Of a stretch of 64,000 bases of DNA, positions 10,501-18,379 are shown piece after piece; position 1 is the first letter of the stretch, and every line of letters starts with the position of its first letter. The position numbers and the translations under genes were made by a program. The stretch comes from Anaerorudis cellulosivorans (GTDB taxonomy: Bacteria > Bacteroidota > Bacteroidia > Bacteroidales > Dysgonomonadaceae): positions 1 to 64,000 of the forward strand of contig NZ_JAPCWE010000002.1 in NCBI RefSeq assembly GCF_025943985.1. The letters are read 5' to 3'. The notes beneath the pieces are model-generated. The model searched no databases, had not been told where the DNA came from, and was given only the letters and a program-made list of their open reading frames with translations.

Positions 10501-10694
10501 TTTCCATTATAATCCGAAATCGTTCCGTTATTGGTACCTTTTTCAAGAATTGTTGCACCGATAATAGGTTCATTATTCTCATCCACAATCATTCCTTTAA
10601 TCATCACAGTTTGTTGCTGAGCATAAATTAATTGCCCCAAACCGAGTAGCATAAAAAAAATTATGCACCATTTAATTTTTTGAATTTTATCCAT
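7554..10694 (-). CDS. SusC/RagA-family TonB-dependent transporter (fructan PUL)
   Basis: This 1046-residue outer-membrane TonB-dependent receptor imports oligosaccharides. After a signal peptide ending near YAQ comes a carboxypeptidase-regulatory-like domain (VDENNEPIIGATI, about 37-115). The TonB box region and plug domain follow (IQVLKDASSASIYGARAANG), then a 22-strand-type barrel ending in SMTMGLNITF with a terminal Phe. It is transcribed just downstream of the hybrid sensor, across a 167-bp gap carrying promoter-like and operator-like sequence. It pairs with the SusD gene to form the glycan import complex of the fructan PUL. Confidence 0.95.
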   Translation of the reverse strand: MDKIQKIKWCIIFFMLLGLGQLIYAQQQTVMIKGMIVDENNEPIIGATILEKGTNNGTISDYNGNFTLNVNPGSTVQISYVGYDNLEFKANSIPEIIIMKESSLALSEVVVTGYTTQRKADLTGAVAVVKVDQLKSSPTGNSMRALQGKVPGMRINLSGSPDPWSTVRIRGEGTLNNNDPLYIIDGTPTTRSMSELASMDIESIQVLKDASSASIYGARAANGVIIITTRKGKRGKLTVDFNTSHTLVSSAKPYDLMNTKQRGIAQFWAIVNDNPNADPNEVGIAQLYQYKYHKDEEGYFVLDDVSWREWLDPETKTMRSADTDWQKEVLRTGYIQQYNVTLSSGSDRGNALFALDYYDNKGTVKEDLFRRINARINSDYSWLDNRVKIGENFTVSQWRSMPNIGDGILGACRSIMSIVPVHTEDGGWGGPIGGMSDRQNPVRLIEDNRQNHDDHLRLFGNAFLNIKLMKGLTFNSNFGLDLVGYWRRNMDLRYKSGFLSEDKNKVTNWANYTFSWNNSNVLQYVFNIGKNNFDIMGGQETISNDYNDIWASRRIFALETTDYMYLNAGEQEKDNGGGAAMNRMISWFGKMNYNYDNRYLASFTLRRDASSVFGENKRWATFPAFSVGWVLSSEKFLEKFLSGFSQLKLRYGWGQNGNSQIDNYAHFQMYEYLYDSNNVWDWNWGTAYDITGQAGTLPAGFRRIQRGNPNLKWESTSQHNFGLDFVILDSRLTGSFDYYLKYTRDILMKPGYVATLGEGAGMWLNGADVDNKGFEINLDYNQKIKDVHFNIGGILSHNQNTIVKVPEQVINNFPGNGMEDNILGRSRYSLYGYVADGLFQSQEEVDQHATQIGAAPGRIRYKDLNGDKTIDSKDRTWIGDENPDFEFGVTMGLEWNNFDFSLFLNGILGKDLNVSGWKSWTDFYFLGTVGENYGTRLLNAWTPKNNKSTIPALSVNNYNDEGRFSTYFVESGSFMKIKNMELGYTLPGNLTNLLKIQHSRIFLRADNVLTIKKTRGDDAYTGLDPETPGNTYPLPFSMTMGLNITF

Positions 10695-10783
10695 ATTAAA
10701 ATATTTATTGGTTTAGATTTTCGAATGCGATATTATATTTAATAGGATAACTAGACGATAAAAAAAGTAACAAATGCGATAAA

Positions 10784-10800
10784 TCTTGTAAAATACAAGA
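10784..10800. promoter_or_regulatory. Inverted repeat upstream of susC, possible sensor-regulator site
   Basis: TCTTGTA-AAA-TACAAGA is a perfect 7-bp inverted repeat with a 3-bp spacer in the 167-bp gap between the hybrid sensor gene and susC. It starts 90 bp upstream of the susC start codon. Its position would suit an operator for the AraC-type domain of the adjacent sensor, but it is too AT-rich to exclude chance and I know of no matching consensus. Confidence 0.3.
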
Positions 10801-10841
10801 ATAAAAATCTTTTCTATATCAATAAAGATACAGAAATGTTG

Positions 10842-10849
10842 CAAAATTA
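10842..10849 (-). promoter_or_regulatory. Candidate Bacteroidetes -7 box for susC
   Basis: On the minus strand this octamer reads TAATTTTG, matching the Bacteroidetes -7 consensus TAnnTTTG. It lies 13 bp past the stop codon of the hybrid sensor gene and would give a leader of about 140 nt before susC. No clear TTG at -33 was confirmed, so this is tentative. Confidence 0.3.
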
Positions 10850-10861
10850 AAAGAATCCCTA

Positions 10862-13600
10862 TTACTTGTCTTTGATATATTCAGAAGGTGTTACATTGAA
10901 AGCGTCTTTAAAACATTTAGAAAAATAAGCAGGTGAGGAAAACCCTGTTTCATAAGCAACTTCACTGATTGAAAAATGACTACTTTCTAATAATTCAACT
11001 GCTTTTGCTAATCTAAAAATTCGTAAATAATCTATTGGATTTAAACCAGTGATTTCTTTTACTTTTCGTTGGAGGTGTACTCGAGAAACTCCTAATTCTT
11101 TACTTATTTTTTCAATAGATATAGCCGGATCGTTAAATTTGGAGGCTATTAACGATGCGAATTTTTGTATGAAAATCTTATCGGCCGTTTCTATTTCGAT
11201 GGTTGGATCAACAATTGGTATTTTGCCGACTTTTATATCTTGCATGAATTTATTTTGCAATTGCTTTCGGTTTTCGAGCAATTTAATAATTTTGATTTTT
11301 ACATAATCGATATTAAATGGTTTTGGAATATAATCGTCTGCCCCTTCTGCAATCCCAAAAATGCGTTGATTTTCTTCAGTTAAAGCTGTTAATAAAATAA
11401 CAGGTATATAGGATAATTCAGGTGTTGATTTTATTGTTTTACACAGCGTAAATCCATTTGTTTCCGGCATCAGTACATCACTAAGAACGAGCGAAATCTC
11501 ATCGTTCTTGTTGAGGATATTTAATGCTTCCGATCCGTTGGTCGCGGTAACAATTTTAAGATTATCAGAAAGTTCAGAGGAAAGATATTCCATTATATCA
11601 GGATCATCTTCAACAATCAGTATAGTATAATTATATTTTTTGTTGAGAATTTCATCTACAGAGGACGAGTTCGACGTAATTATGTCGGCAACTTCATAAA
11701 TATTATTTGAGGCAATATCAGCATAATTTTCTTGAACAATGGGTAATTGCACCGTAAATGTTGTTGACATTTCCGGTACACTTTCCACGGTGATTTTCCC
11801 TCCATGCATTTTTACAAATTCTTGAGCCAAGTGCAATCCGATTCCTGTTCCCTTATTGTTGTTATTTTTTGTAGTATAAAAACGTTCAAAAATCAGGGAC
11901 TGTTTGTCTTTTTCTATTCCGCATCCGTTATCGGTTATCGAAATAGATATCGTATTGTTATTTTTACTTAGGTTGATGGAAATAACACCCCCTTCTTTCG
12001 TAAATTTAAAGGCATTCGACAAAAGATTTACCAGAACTTTATCGATTTTATCCGGATCTAATAACACATACTCAGATGTAGTATTTGAAGTGAACGAATA
12101 AGTAATATTTTTCTTTTCAGCTAAATCGTCGAAAAGGTTTTTTGCCGAAGTTGTTAGAGCTACTATGTCGGTATTTTTTGTATCGAGGGTGCTCGTGTTG
12201 CTTTCGATTTTCTTGAAATCAAGAAGCTGATTTATCAGACAAATTAGTCTGTCTGTGTTTCTTTTCATTTTTAGTAAATCATCATGTAAAGGAGAGCTAG
12301 AGGTGTTTTTTATCCATTTTTCCAAGGGGCTTACAATTAATGTTAGAGGAGTCCTTATTTCATGAGATATATTCATAAAAAAACGTACTTTTTGATTTGT
12401 TACTTCTTGTATCATTTCATTTAGTTGAATAAGCTCATGTTTTTGCTTTTCGGTTTCTTCATTTTTCAGTTTTAATTGAGCATTGCTTTTCTCAATTTTT
12501 TTGTTGATAAAAAAGATATAAATGGTAAAAGCAATAATGATACTCATTAAAACAAGAATGATAAATAAGGAATGCCGTAGACCGCTAAACCTATTTAAAA
12601 TAACCTCCATGCTTTTACGCTGTTGTTCAATCTTATTTTGATAATTAATCAGTTGGTTGGATTGAAGCAATAAAGTTTTAGCTGTATGTTTGTCGATTAA
12701 AGCTGTATCTAAGATGTATTTTTTATCAACCGGTTTCCCCTTTAAAATTTTCATAGCTATCCTGATTGCCAAATCTCCGCCTGTGGGATATAAAAATGAA
12801 GCATCTAATCTTCCATCAGAGACAGCCTCTAGTCCGGCATCTTTCCCGAATGCTCCGTCAACACCCAATATCTTAATATTCGATATAAGAGTGGAATCTA
12901 TTTCTATTATAGCCTCTCTTACTCCTAAAGCCATTACGTCATTATGAGCATAGACAAGATCTATATTATTTATATTTATCGAATTAAAAAATTTCCTTGC
13001 TTCCGTATGAGCTATTTCTTTTCTCCATTTACCTTCTATCGACAAAAGAGTAAAGTTCTTATTTTTATCTAATCCATCCATAAATCCTTTGTGACGTTCT
13101 TGAGCCGGAGAGGTAGATTTAGTACCCCAAACTTCGAGTATAGTTGCTTCTTTTGGTAATAAAGAACTTGCATAAGTTCCCGCCATTTTCCCTATTTCAT
13201 AACTATCTCCTCCTATGTATGTAGTATATTCATCGGAGTTTATTTTCCTATCCAAAATAATTGTAGGAATTCCTGCCTTATAAGCTTCGACGGCAATGGG
13301 TGTTATCTCGTCAGATTCGTTTGGAGAAATTATTAATACATCAACTTTTTTTCGTATCAATTCTTTTATTTGATCGATTTGTTTTTGATTGTTTTCTTCT
13401 GCATCTCGCACAATTATTTCCAAATTCTCATAATTAGATGCTTCTATATTCATTTCTATCATCATCGCTTGTCTCCAAACGTCATCCATCATACACTGAG
13501 AAAATCCTATAGTATATTTTTCATTTTGGTGTTTTTTATCGCATGATTCTGTGAAAAATAATGTAAAGAGAAATAATAAAATTAATGGTACCTTTTGCAT
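10862..13600 (-). CDS. Hybrid two-component sensor-regulator with periplasmic sugar-binding domain (fructose-sensing type)
   Basis: This 912-residue one-protein signalling system couples a periplasmic sugar signal to transcription of the PUL. In order: an N-terminal signal sequence or anchor with LFFTESC (Cys20); a type I periplasmic sugar-binding domain (about 28-315) with IISPNESDEITP and GVDGAFGKDAG; a membrane segment (about 344-366); a histidine kinase with ISHEIRTPL (His413) and an ATPase with NLLSNAFKF and DNGCGIEKD; a receiver domain (ILIVEDDPDI; phospho-acceptor Asp in LVLSDVLMP); and a C-terminal AraC helix-turn-helix (about 815-912). The sugar-binding type of sensor is the one that binds fructose directly in B. 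thetaiotaomicron BT1754, which fits the GH32 neighbours. It is the likely activator of the susC promoter downstream. Confidence 0.92.
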   Translation of the reverse strand: MQKVPLILLFLFTLFFTESCDKKHQNEKYTIGFSQCMMDDVWRQAMMIEMNIEASNYENLEIIVRDAEENNQKQIDQIKELIRKKVDVLIISPNESDEITPIAVEAYKAGIPTIILDRKINSDEYTTYIGGDSYEIGKMAGTYASSLLPKEATILEVWGTKSTSPAQERHKGFMDGLDKNKNFTLLSIEGKWRKEIAHTEARKFFNSININNIDLVYAHNDVMALGVREAIIEIDSTLISNIKILGVDGAFGKDAGLEAVSDGRLDASFLYPTGGDLAIRIAMKILKGKPVDKKYILDTALIDKHTAKTLLLQSNQLINYQNKIEQQRKSMEVILNRFSGLRHSLFIILVLMSIIIAFTIYIFFINKKIEKSNAQLKLKNEETEKQKHELIQLNEMIQEVTNQKVRFFMNISHEIRTPLTLIVSPLEKWIKNTSSSPLHDDLLKMKRNTDRLICLINQLLDFKKIESNTSTLDTKNTDIVALTTSAKNLFDDLAEKKNITYSFTSNTTSEYVLLDPDKIDKVLVNLLSNAFKFTKEGGVISINLSKNNNTISISITDNGCGIEKDKQSLIFERFYTTKNNNNKGTGIGLHLAQEFVKMHGGKITVESVPEMSTTFTVQLPIVQENYADIASNNIYEVADIITSNSSSVDEILNKKYNYTILIVEDDPDIMEYLSSELSDNLKIVTATNGSEALNILNKNDEISLVLSDVLMPETNGFTLCKTIKSTPELSYIPVILLTALTEENQRIFGIAEGADDYIPKPFNIDYVKIKIIKLLENRKQLQNKFMQDIKVGKIPIVDPTIEIETADKIFIQKFASLIASKFNDPAISIEKISKELGVSRVHLQRKVKEITGLNPIDYLRIFRLAKAVELLESSHFSISEVAYETGFSSPAYFSKCFKDAFNVTPSEYIKDK

Positions 13601-13649
13601 GGTTTGAGGCTATTTAGTCAATTCCTTAAAAGTCTATTTTTGGGCAGAG

Positions 13650-13785
13650 AAGTTATAAAAGTTTTGTTGAAAGAGCAACCGAAAAATCAGCAAAAAAACT
13701 TCTTCGCTTTTCCCCGGCGTTCCCTTCAAATTCCTTACAGTAGCAGTCAGTATGCCATTGATTTGTCCAATCGCTCTCCGGGTAA
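13650..13785 (-). pseudogene. C-terminal stump of an IS5-type transposase
   Basis: The minus strand encodes IGQINGILTATVRNLK followed by a hydrophobic FLLIFRLLFQ tail. This matches the end of the transposase fragment at 53310-53606 (IQINALLTASAWNLKK ... FRLLFH). The DNA around it (13612-13790) is also recognisably similar to 53257-53420, including tatttagtcaa and ccttaaaa-gtct flanks that look like the element's end. There is no start codon and no catalytic domain. It shows that an insertion sequence once lay between the fructan PUL and the next operon. Confidence 0.6.
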
Positions 13786-13925
13786 TTGAAGCGGGAATAA
13801 CCCCTCTACCGGCAAGTTTCTTTTTGGCATCTTGTCTTTATTCATTTAGTTTGTTCCAAAATTACACATTTTGCACAAATAATCGATTTTTTGCTGTAGT
13901 TTTTAACCCGATATAGAGTTATGCA

Positions 13926-13965
13926 GCAAGTGCATATTACTGAAATTGTTTGTAAAACCCAATTT
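13926..13965. repeat. 40-bp direct repeat (copy 1; copy 2 at 18053-18093), with palindrome
   Basis: gcaagtgca-tattactgaa and the following attgtttgtaaaac-caattt are nearly identical to 18053-18093, differing by one extra a and one substitution. Here the right end completes a palindrome, CTGAAATTG (13940-13948) with CAATTTCAG (13960-13968). The two copies bracket the decaying GH172/DUF6786/permease/kinase operon in the same orientation. The core resembles the IS-end-like palindromes at 18100, 29937 and 53882. Confidence 0.6.
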
Positions 13966-14133
13966 CAGGTGACCCGAAGCCTAATTTTCCCCTTGACCTC
14001 CCAGTTGGTTTATGCTGCTGTTTGACTCTCTTCGGCATCTGCATTCTCCCGTCCGTTCGGTAGACCACAAAGGTGTTTTTCACGGATTATTTTGAAGCAT
14101 CCTTTCAAAAGCCGAGCCCGGATATTGGCACTT

Positions 14134-14232
14134 CTAAATTGAACCTAGGACTTCTTTACCTGACGTGGCATCTATCACTATGGCACGACAGGAATCTGTA
14201 CCATAGTCTATGCCTGGTACCAATTTATCCAT
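14134..14232 (-). pseudogene. 5' stump of an FGGY carbohydrate kinase (ribulokinase-like)
   Basis: Starting at 14232, 6 bp after the stop of the permease gene, the minus strand encodes MDKLVPGIDYGTDSCRAIVI and 12 more residues before an in-frame TAG at 14134-14136. GIDYGTDSCRA is the nucleotide-binding N-terminus of FGGY kinases, and YGTDS rather than QGT or QST is typical of the ribulokinase branch. A full kinase has about 500 residues or more, so only the first 32 codons remain. Downstream codons (to about 14000) are degraded, with several stops. The tight spacing shows it was the last gene of the permease operon. The sugar is probably a ketopentose, by inference. Confidence 0.7.
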
Positions 14233-14237
14233 TAATT

Positions 14238-15719
14238 TTATTTTTTCAATTGAGATTCTTTACGGCGTATCTTGTAAACATATGCTTCCTTTTCACGGGC
14301 AATGGTGAAACTATAAACCGTAATAATGATAAAAGCAATAGCCGGAACCCAGTATGCAAATTTTATACTCCCCGATTGATCGGAAAGAATACCCTGGATT
14401 TGCGTCAAAAGAGCAGCTCCCGCAATAGCCATCACCATACCTGAACCGGCAATCTTGGTATCTTCGCCCAAATCTCTCATGCCAATACCGTAAATGGTGG
14501 GAAACATAAGCGACATGCATCCCGATATTCCCATCAGGGCATAGACCCCCACAAAACTCGAAGCGTAAATGGTCGTAATCGAACAAATAACTGCCAGTAC
14601 CGCCAAAGCAGAAAGGAGGTTAACCGGTTTGGTGTATTTCATCAACCAGGTACATATGAAACGGCCTGCCACGAAAAGAATGAGCGATAGAATATAATAT
14701 GTTGCACCCGCTTGTTCTGCTGTTCTAGGTAAAAGGACATCCAACCCAATCCAGTCACAAAAACCATAAAAAGCACCGGCAACAGGTTCAATGCCGCGTA
14801 AAGCGCCGATTATTGACTCGGAAGAAGGATTATTTCCTAATCCGGCAATGATCGCATCGAAATTCAATTGCTGCATCACATAACGAATAATAAACGACCA
14901 TACTGCTATTTGTGCGCCTACGTAAAAAAATTGCGCTATTACTCCCCAAACATAGTTCTTATTTCTTTTTAACCGATTGAAAGTAGCTTTCAGATTCAAT
15001 GTTTTATCTTCGTCTTGAGCCCTCGGCATTTTTGTTAAAAATATAGCCAGAAAGAGAATCAGCATAACCAGTCCCAATACCAAATATGCCATCGTAACGG
15101 CACGAAGTTCAGCATGCTGAATTGAAATCAGTTCTGTTTCGCTAAGCGTTGCTCTTTCTGCTGCACTCATCGTATTCAGTTGCGATAATACAAATATCTG
15201 ACTGGCGATTACTCCGGTTAATGCACCAAAAGGATTGAAGGACTGAGAAAAATTCAATCTTCTCGTCGCCGTAAAAGGATCTCCCAATGCATAAACGTAC
15301 GAGTTGGCGGATGTTTCAAGAATAGAAAGTCCGGCAAACAATACGAAAATGGCAAAAAGATACATGGTAAAACAGAAAAATTTACTGATGCCGATCGTCA
15401 GCATTGCCGGATAAAACAGAAGAGAACCGGTTATACAGAGACCTAAACCTAATAAAACCCCGGATTTATACGTGTGTTTTTTAATATAAATTGCCCCGGG
15501 AAGAGCAAAACAGCCATAACCGAGTAAATAGCACACTACCTGAATCCAAGCTGTCTGCGTATCGGTAAGACTCATGATGCGCTTGAAAGCTGCAAGCATA
15601 GTATCCGTCATATTATTGGGTACAGCCCATATAAAAAAGAGAGATGTAAGAAGGATGAATGGGAAAACGATCCCTTCGGGAACCAACCGATGCTTTTCTA
15701 AATGATTATTCGAATTCAT
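14238..15719 (-). CDS. FucP-like sugar:proton symporter (MFS)
   Basis: This 493-residue membrane protein of the major facilitator superfamily resembles the L-fucose permease group. Supporting features are LLTSLFFIWAVPNNMTD at the N-terminus (first helix), the YLLGYGCFALPGAIYIKK loop, the FVLFAGLSILETSANSYVYALG stretch (characteristic ETSANxY motif), and a long central loop (about 195-245) between the halves. It would import a hexose or pentose with protons. FucP of E. coli also carries D-arabinose. It sits 15 bp after the DUF6786 gene and 6 bp before the kinase stump. The gene itself looks intact although both ends of its operon are damaged. Confidence 0.85.
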   Translation of the reverse strand: MNSNNHLEKHRLVPEGIVFPFILLTSLFFIWAVPNNMTDTMLAAFKRIMSLTDTQTAWIQVVCYLLGYGCFALPGAIYIKKHTYKSGVLLGLGLCITGSLLFYPAMLTIGISKFFCFTMYLFAIFVLFAGLSILETSANSYVYALGDPFTATRRLNFSQSFNPFGALTGVIASQIFVLSQLNTMSAAERATLSETELISIQHAELRAVTMAYLVLGLVMLILFLAIFLTKMPRAQDEDKTLNLKATFNRLKRNKNYVWGVIAQFFYVGAQIAVWSFIIRYVMQQLNFDAIIAGLGNNPSSESIIGALRGIEPVAGAFYGFCDWIGLDVLLPRTAEQAGATYYILSLILFVAGRFICTWLMKYTKPVNLLSALAVLAVICSITTIYASSFVGVYALMGISGCMSLMFPTIYGIGMRDLGEDTKIAGSGMVMAIAGAALLTQIQGILSDQSGSIKFAYWVPAIAFIIITVYSFTIAREKEAYVYKIRRKESQLKK

Positions 15720-15734
15720 ATCCTTTATGTTCTA

Positions 15735-16985
15735 TCAAAATATGTGTTTTACTTTATCGATGCCTACTCCCAATAATTTTTCACAAATAGGTGACAAAAC
15801 CGGTTCATCGCCAACAAAATGAAATATAGTATGTTTGTGTGACAATGATTCTTCCGGTCTCAGAAAAGCCGCAGGCGAGCAGCTTTCTAATTCAAGGAAT
15901 GGTCCCATAATGCTTCCATCATCCAACGGACCATCATTGTATGCATTGAAGGCATCACCGATCAAGGGATCTTTTTTCGGATTCCATTCCTGATTAAGAT
16001 AAATGCCGGAAGGATCGACATCGAAAGTTACAATTGTCAGCCGTCTTGAAAGAGGATCGTAATTGCCGGCAATCCCTTTCGTGCGTTTTGCATTCATTCC
16101 TATCTTGCTGCGGTATTTCCCATCCGTTTTCAAATAAAGAATTCCGCCTTCATCTCTCAAGCGATCGGAAGGAATTTCTCCAAAATAATCGGTTGTGGCA
16201 ATTTTACCCAACTTAGTTACGTCTCCTTGATGATAAGGAACAATGGTTATGGCCGAATCCGAGGGGTGAAACATATCGAGCATCCAGATACAAACGGTGC
16301 CGGTTTCAGGTGTCCATTCAAAATCGTTTTTATTGGTAATTTTGTTATCGGTCGTATAAGCAACAACACCCACTTCTTCCGGTAAAGATAGGGCAAGTAG
16401 CTGCGAAATAACCGACTCGGGAAGCAACGATATTTTTCTTTCCACATTCACTTTCAGTAGGTTACCTTGATAATTTTTCAGTTCCATGTCTTTGGTAAAC
16501 ATAGCCTCCTTTTGCGAAACATGTTCAATCTGCCAAGTTTCGATATCAAATGGTTTCGGTGTATGCCAATTATCGTAAATTTGTTCAACGCCAGGTTCGA
16601 AAAAAATAGAATATTTACCCCCTTCAGGGCCTAACCAAAGTCGGTTCTCACCACCGTAACCATTCATATGTTCGTCGATTACGCCGGAATCGAATACCTT
16701 GTAGTTGACGAAACCGAGACTTCTTCCATCCAATCCGTTTGCAGTAGAAGTAAATACTTTAGCCTGATATTTTGCCGAAACAATCATTTGCGCTTTTTCA
16801 TCATCCGATTTGAGCACAATCAAGCTGTCTTTTTCCGAGAGATAATTCAAATCATACCCGAAAGTTCCTTTTTCATACGTTTTCTTCATATTTTCTGATG
16901 TTTTTTTGTCCTTACCTGTGCAGGAGAAAAGCATTATTCCCCCTAGCGCTACCGGTAAAATAAAATTTACATAATTCATTTTCAT
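15735..16985 (-). CDS. DUF6786-like secreted lipoprotein
   Basis: This 416-residue protein has a lipobox ending at Cys22 (GIMLFSC), so it is exported and lipid-anchored. The rest is a beta-rich domain that I recognise as resembling the DUF6786 family of Bacteroidetes, with blocks such as NRLWLGPEGGKYSIFFEPG and EVGVVAYTTDNKI. The fold recalls galactose-mutarotase-like supersandwich proteins often found in carbohydrate loci, but no catalytic residues can be assigned. It lies between the GH172 pseudogene and the permease, 15 bp from the latter, so a role in glycan handling is likely. Family name from memory; function unknown. Confidence 0.65.
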   Translation of the reverse strand: MKMNYVNFILPVALGGIMLFSCTGKDKKTSENMKKTYEKGTFGYDLNYLSEKDSLIVLKSDDEKAQMIVSAKYQAKVFTSTANGLDGRSLGFVNYKVFDSGVIDEHMNGYGGENRLWLGPEGGKYSIFFEPGVEQIYDNWHTPKPFDIETWQIEHVSQKEAMFTKDMELKNYQGNLLKVNVERKISLLPESVISQLLALSLPEEVGVVAYTTDNKITNKNDFEWTPETGTVCIWMLDMFHPSDSAITIVPYHQGDVTKLGKIATTDYFGEIPSDRLRDEGGILYLKTDGKYRSKIGMNAKRTKGIAGNYDPLSRRLTIVTFDVDPSGIYLNQEWNPKKDPLIGDAFNAYNDGPLDDGSIMGPFLELESCSPAAFLRPEESLSHKHTIFHFVGDEPVLSPICEKLLGVGIDKVKHIF

Positions 16986-17159
16986 TGTGTTGTATTATTT
17001 ATTGTCCTCTACTGCACATTTGTTTAATTCTGGAGGTAAGCCTTAAAAGCTTTTTTTAGAATGACATTTGACCATCTTTCCCCTATTTTCGACGCCTGAT
17101 GAACGTAAACTTCCTATTTTTAATTACCCGAATGATCGCTTCATCGCACTTTTATGAGA

Positions 17160-18010
17160 CTAATTTACTTCCAGATATTGCCAGGCGGGAAGCTGTGGAA
17201 ATTTGGCATGAGGCTCTTTTTGATACCAAAAACAAGTTGAAGATATATCGGATTTCTGGGGTAAATATCGTCCTCCATGGCGCCAGCCCAAGTCCTGAAT
17301 CGTGATGCGCAAATCCTTCTTAAAACGAACGGGATCCATGATATGCCACCGATAAAGCCCAAAACGCTGTCCTGCTTTATACGTCAGATCAGCGGGTATT
17401 ACCTGCACAAGTCCGCTGTAAGGGGTGGTAAAGGTGACATATTTTCCATCGTAATCCGGCATTTCTTCCGAAAAGGCATCGGCCAGTAACAGTTAAATGC
17501 ACTCCCGGGATTAACGCAAACGGCAAGCGAATTGAGATGAGCATATTCACCCCATCCCATTCCGAAAAAATCGCCTACCGGCACTTCAACCGAAGGCGTA
17601 TCCTCACCGTCCCAGTAAATACGGACAATGGAAAACCGCCAATTGCCGGTAGGTGTCATCCAGATATGCTGAATAGCTCCCGGACCGTCAATTTCAGCCA
17701 AGGTAATTGTCTCACCGGGTTTAATAATGATAAAAGGATTCACCTTCCATCCTTGCCCAAGATCTCGTGCCGCCAAAGAAGCATTGGCCGTATTTCTCGG
17801 TGCATCCGGATCAGGTATGGCCATCCCTCCCTTTCCTTTTTCTCCCGTAAAGTTTTCGGGACTGATCGATCGTGTTTCGGCATCGGAAAGCCGATACAGA
17901 TTTCCCATATTCATATTCAATCCGTTGAACCTTTCATTTTGTCCCCAAAGATTCGGAGATTGAAAAATTAAAATAAATAAAATACTGCAAACAAATGATT
18001 TAAGTTGCAT
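17160..18010 (-). pseudogene. GH172 (DUF2961) glycosidase gene with internal deletion and frameshift
   Basis: The N-terminal part (18010 to about 17445) starts with a signal peptide (ILFILIFQSPNLWGQ) and continues through conserved DUF2961/GH172 sequence (ITLAEIDGPGAIQHIWMTP, GDFFGMGWGEYAHLNSLAV, FNCYWPMPFRKKCRITMENM). It then enters a wrong frame and stops at 17399. The C-terminal part is in a second frame (17462-17160): FTTPYSGLVQVI, RFGLYRWHIMDPVRFKKDL and a conserved tail ending AWQYLEVN. About 100 residues that normally join the two parts are missing, so the junction at about 17440-17460 is a deletion. The known activities of GH172 are on alpha-D-fructofuranosyl and D-arabinofuranosyl linkages. 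The product is almost certainly inactive. Confidence 0.85.
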
Positions 18011-18052
18011 AATAAAAAGTTTTATATTGAATTGATACTACAACGTTAAACG

Positions 18053-18093
18053 GCAAGTGCAATATTACTGAAATTGTTTGTAAAACTCAATTT
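18053..18093. repeat. 40-bp direct repeat (copy 2; copy 1 at 13926-13965)
   Basis: This is the second copy of the gcaagtgca(a)tattactgaa repeat, 43 bp upstream of the GH172 pseudogene start. The right half of the palindrome seen in copy 1 is lost here and is followed at once by the 18100 IS-end-like sequence. Confidence 0.6.
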
Positions 18094-18099
18094 GTATTG

Positions 18100-18171
18100 T
18101 CCTGAAATTTGTTTACAGTTTGTTTTCATAATCCTGAATCCTGTTACTTTTTTGTAAACCTATTTCAAGAC
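18100..18171. repeat. IS-end-like palindromic repeat
   Basis: TCCTGAAATTTGTTTACA (18100-18117) faces TGTAAACCTATTTCAAGAC (18153-18171) across 35 bp, followed by tagacac. The same arms recur at 29937-29978 and 53882-53923. Two opposed terminal inverted repeats with almost nothing between them suggest a MITE-like remnant. The parent element was not identified. Confidence 0.6.
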
Positions 18172-18174
18172 TAG

Positions 18175-18350
18175 ACACTTTCCTACGCTTTTCTACAGTT
18201 TTACATTTCCTACGCTTCCGACAGTTTTACAGCTCATGCTTTCCTACACTTTCCTACGCTCGCAGATGTACCTGAAACCCGCTCCGAATCAGACTTTCCT
18301 ACACTTCCTACAGTTCCTACACTTCCTACACCTGCTATGGTTTCCATGGT
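18175..18350. repeat. 9-bp-period TTCCTACAC repeat block
   Basis: This gene-free stretch downstream of hsdR is built from variants of cttcctaca, cttcctacg and gttcctaca with an embedded gatgtacctgaaacccgctc element. The same element and the ending cctgctatggtttcca occur at 27640-27800, and its reverse complement at 29569-29935. The hsdR stop codon follows at 18380. A tatttagtcgaaccttaaaa motif just before it (18353-18372) also occurs at 13612 and 53257 beside transposase stumps. Confidence 0.75.
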
Positions 18351-18379
18351 TATTTAGTCGAACCTTAAAAAGTCAGTTT

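Noticed and set aside
14238-14444. Plus-strand frame of 123 codons from 14073 overlapping the permease end
   Set aside because: It runs antisense through the FGGY kinase stump and the permease C-terminus and encodes no recognisable domain.
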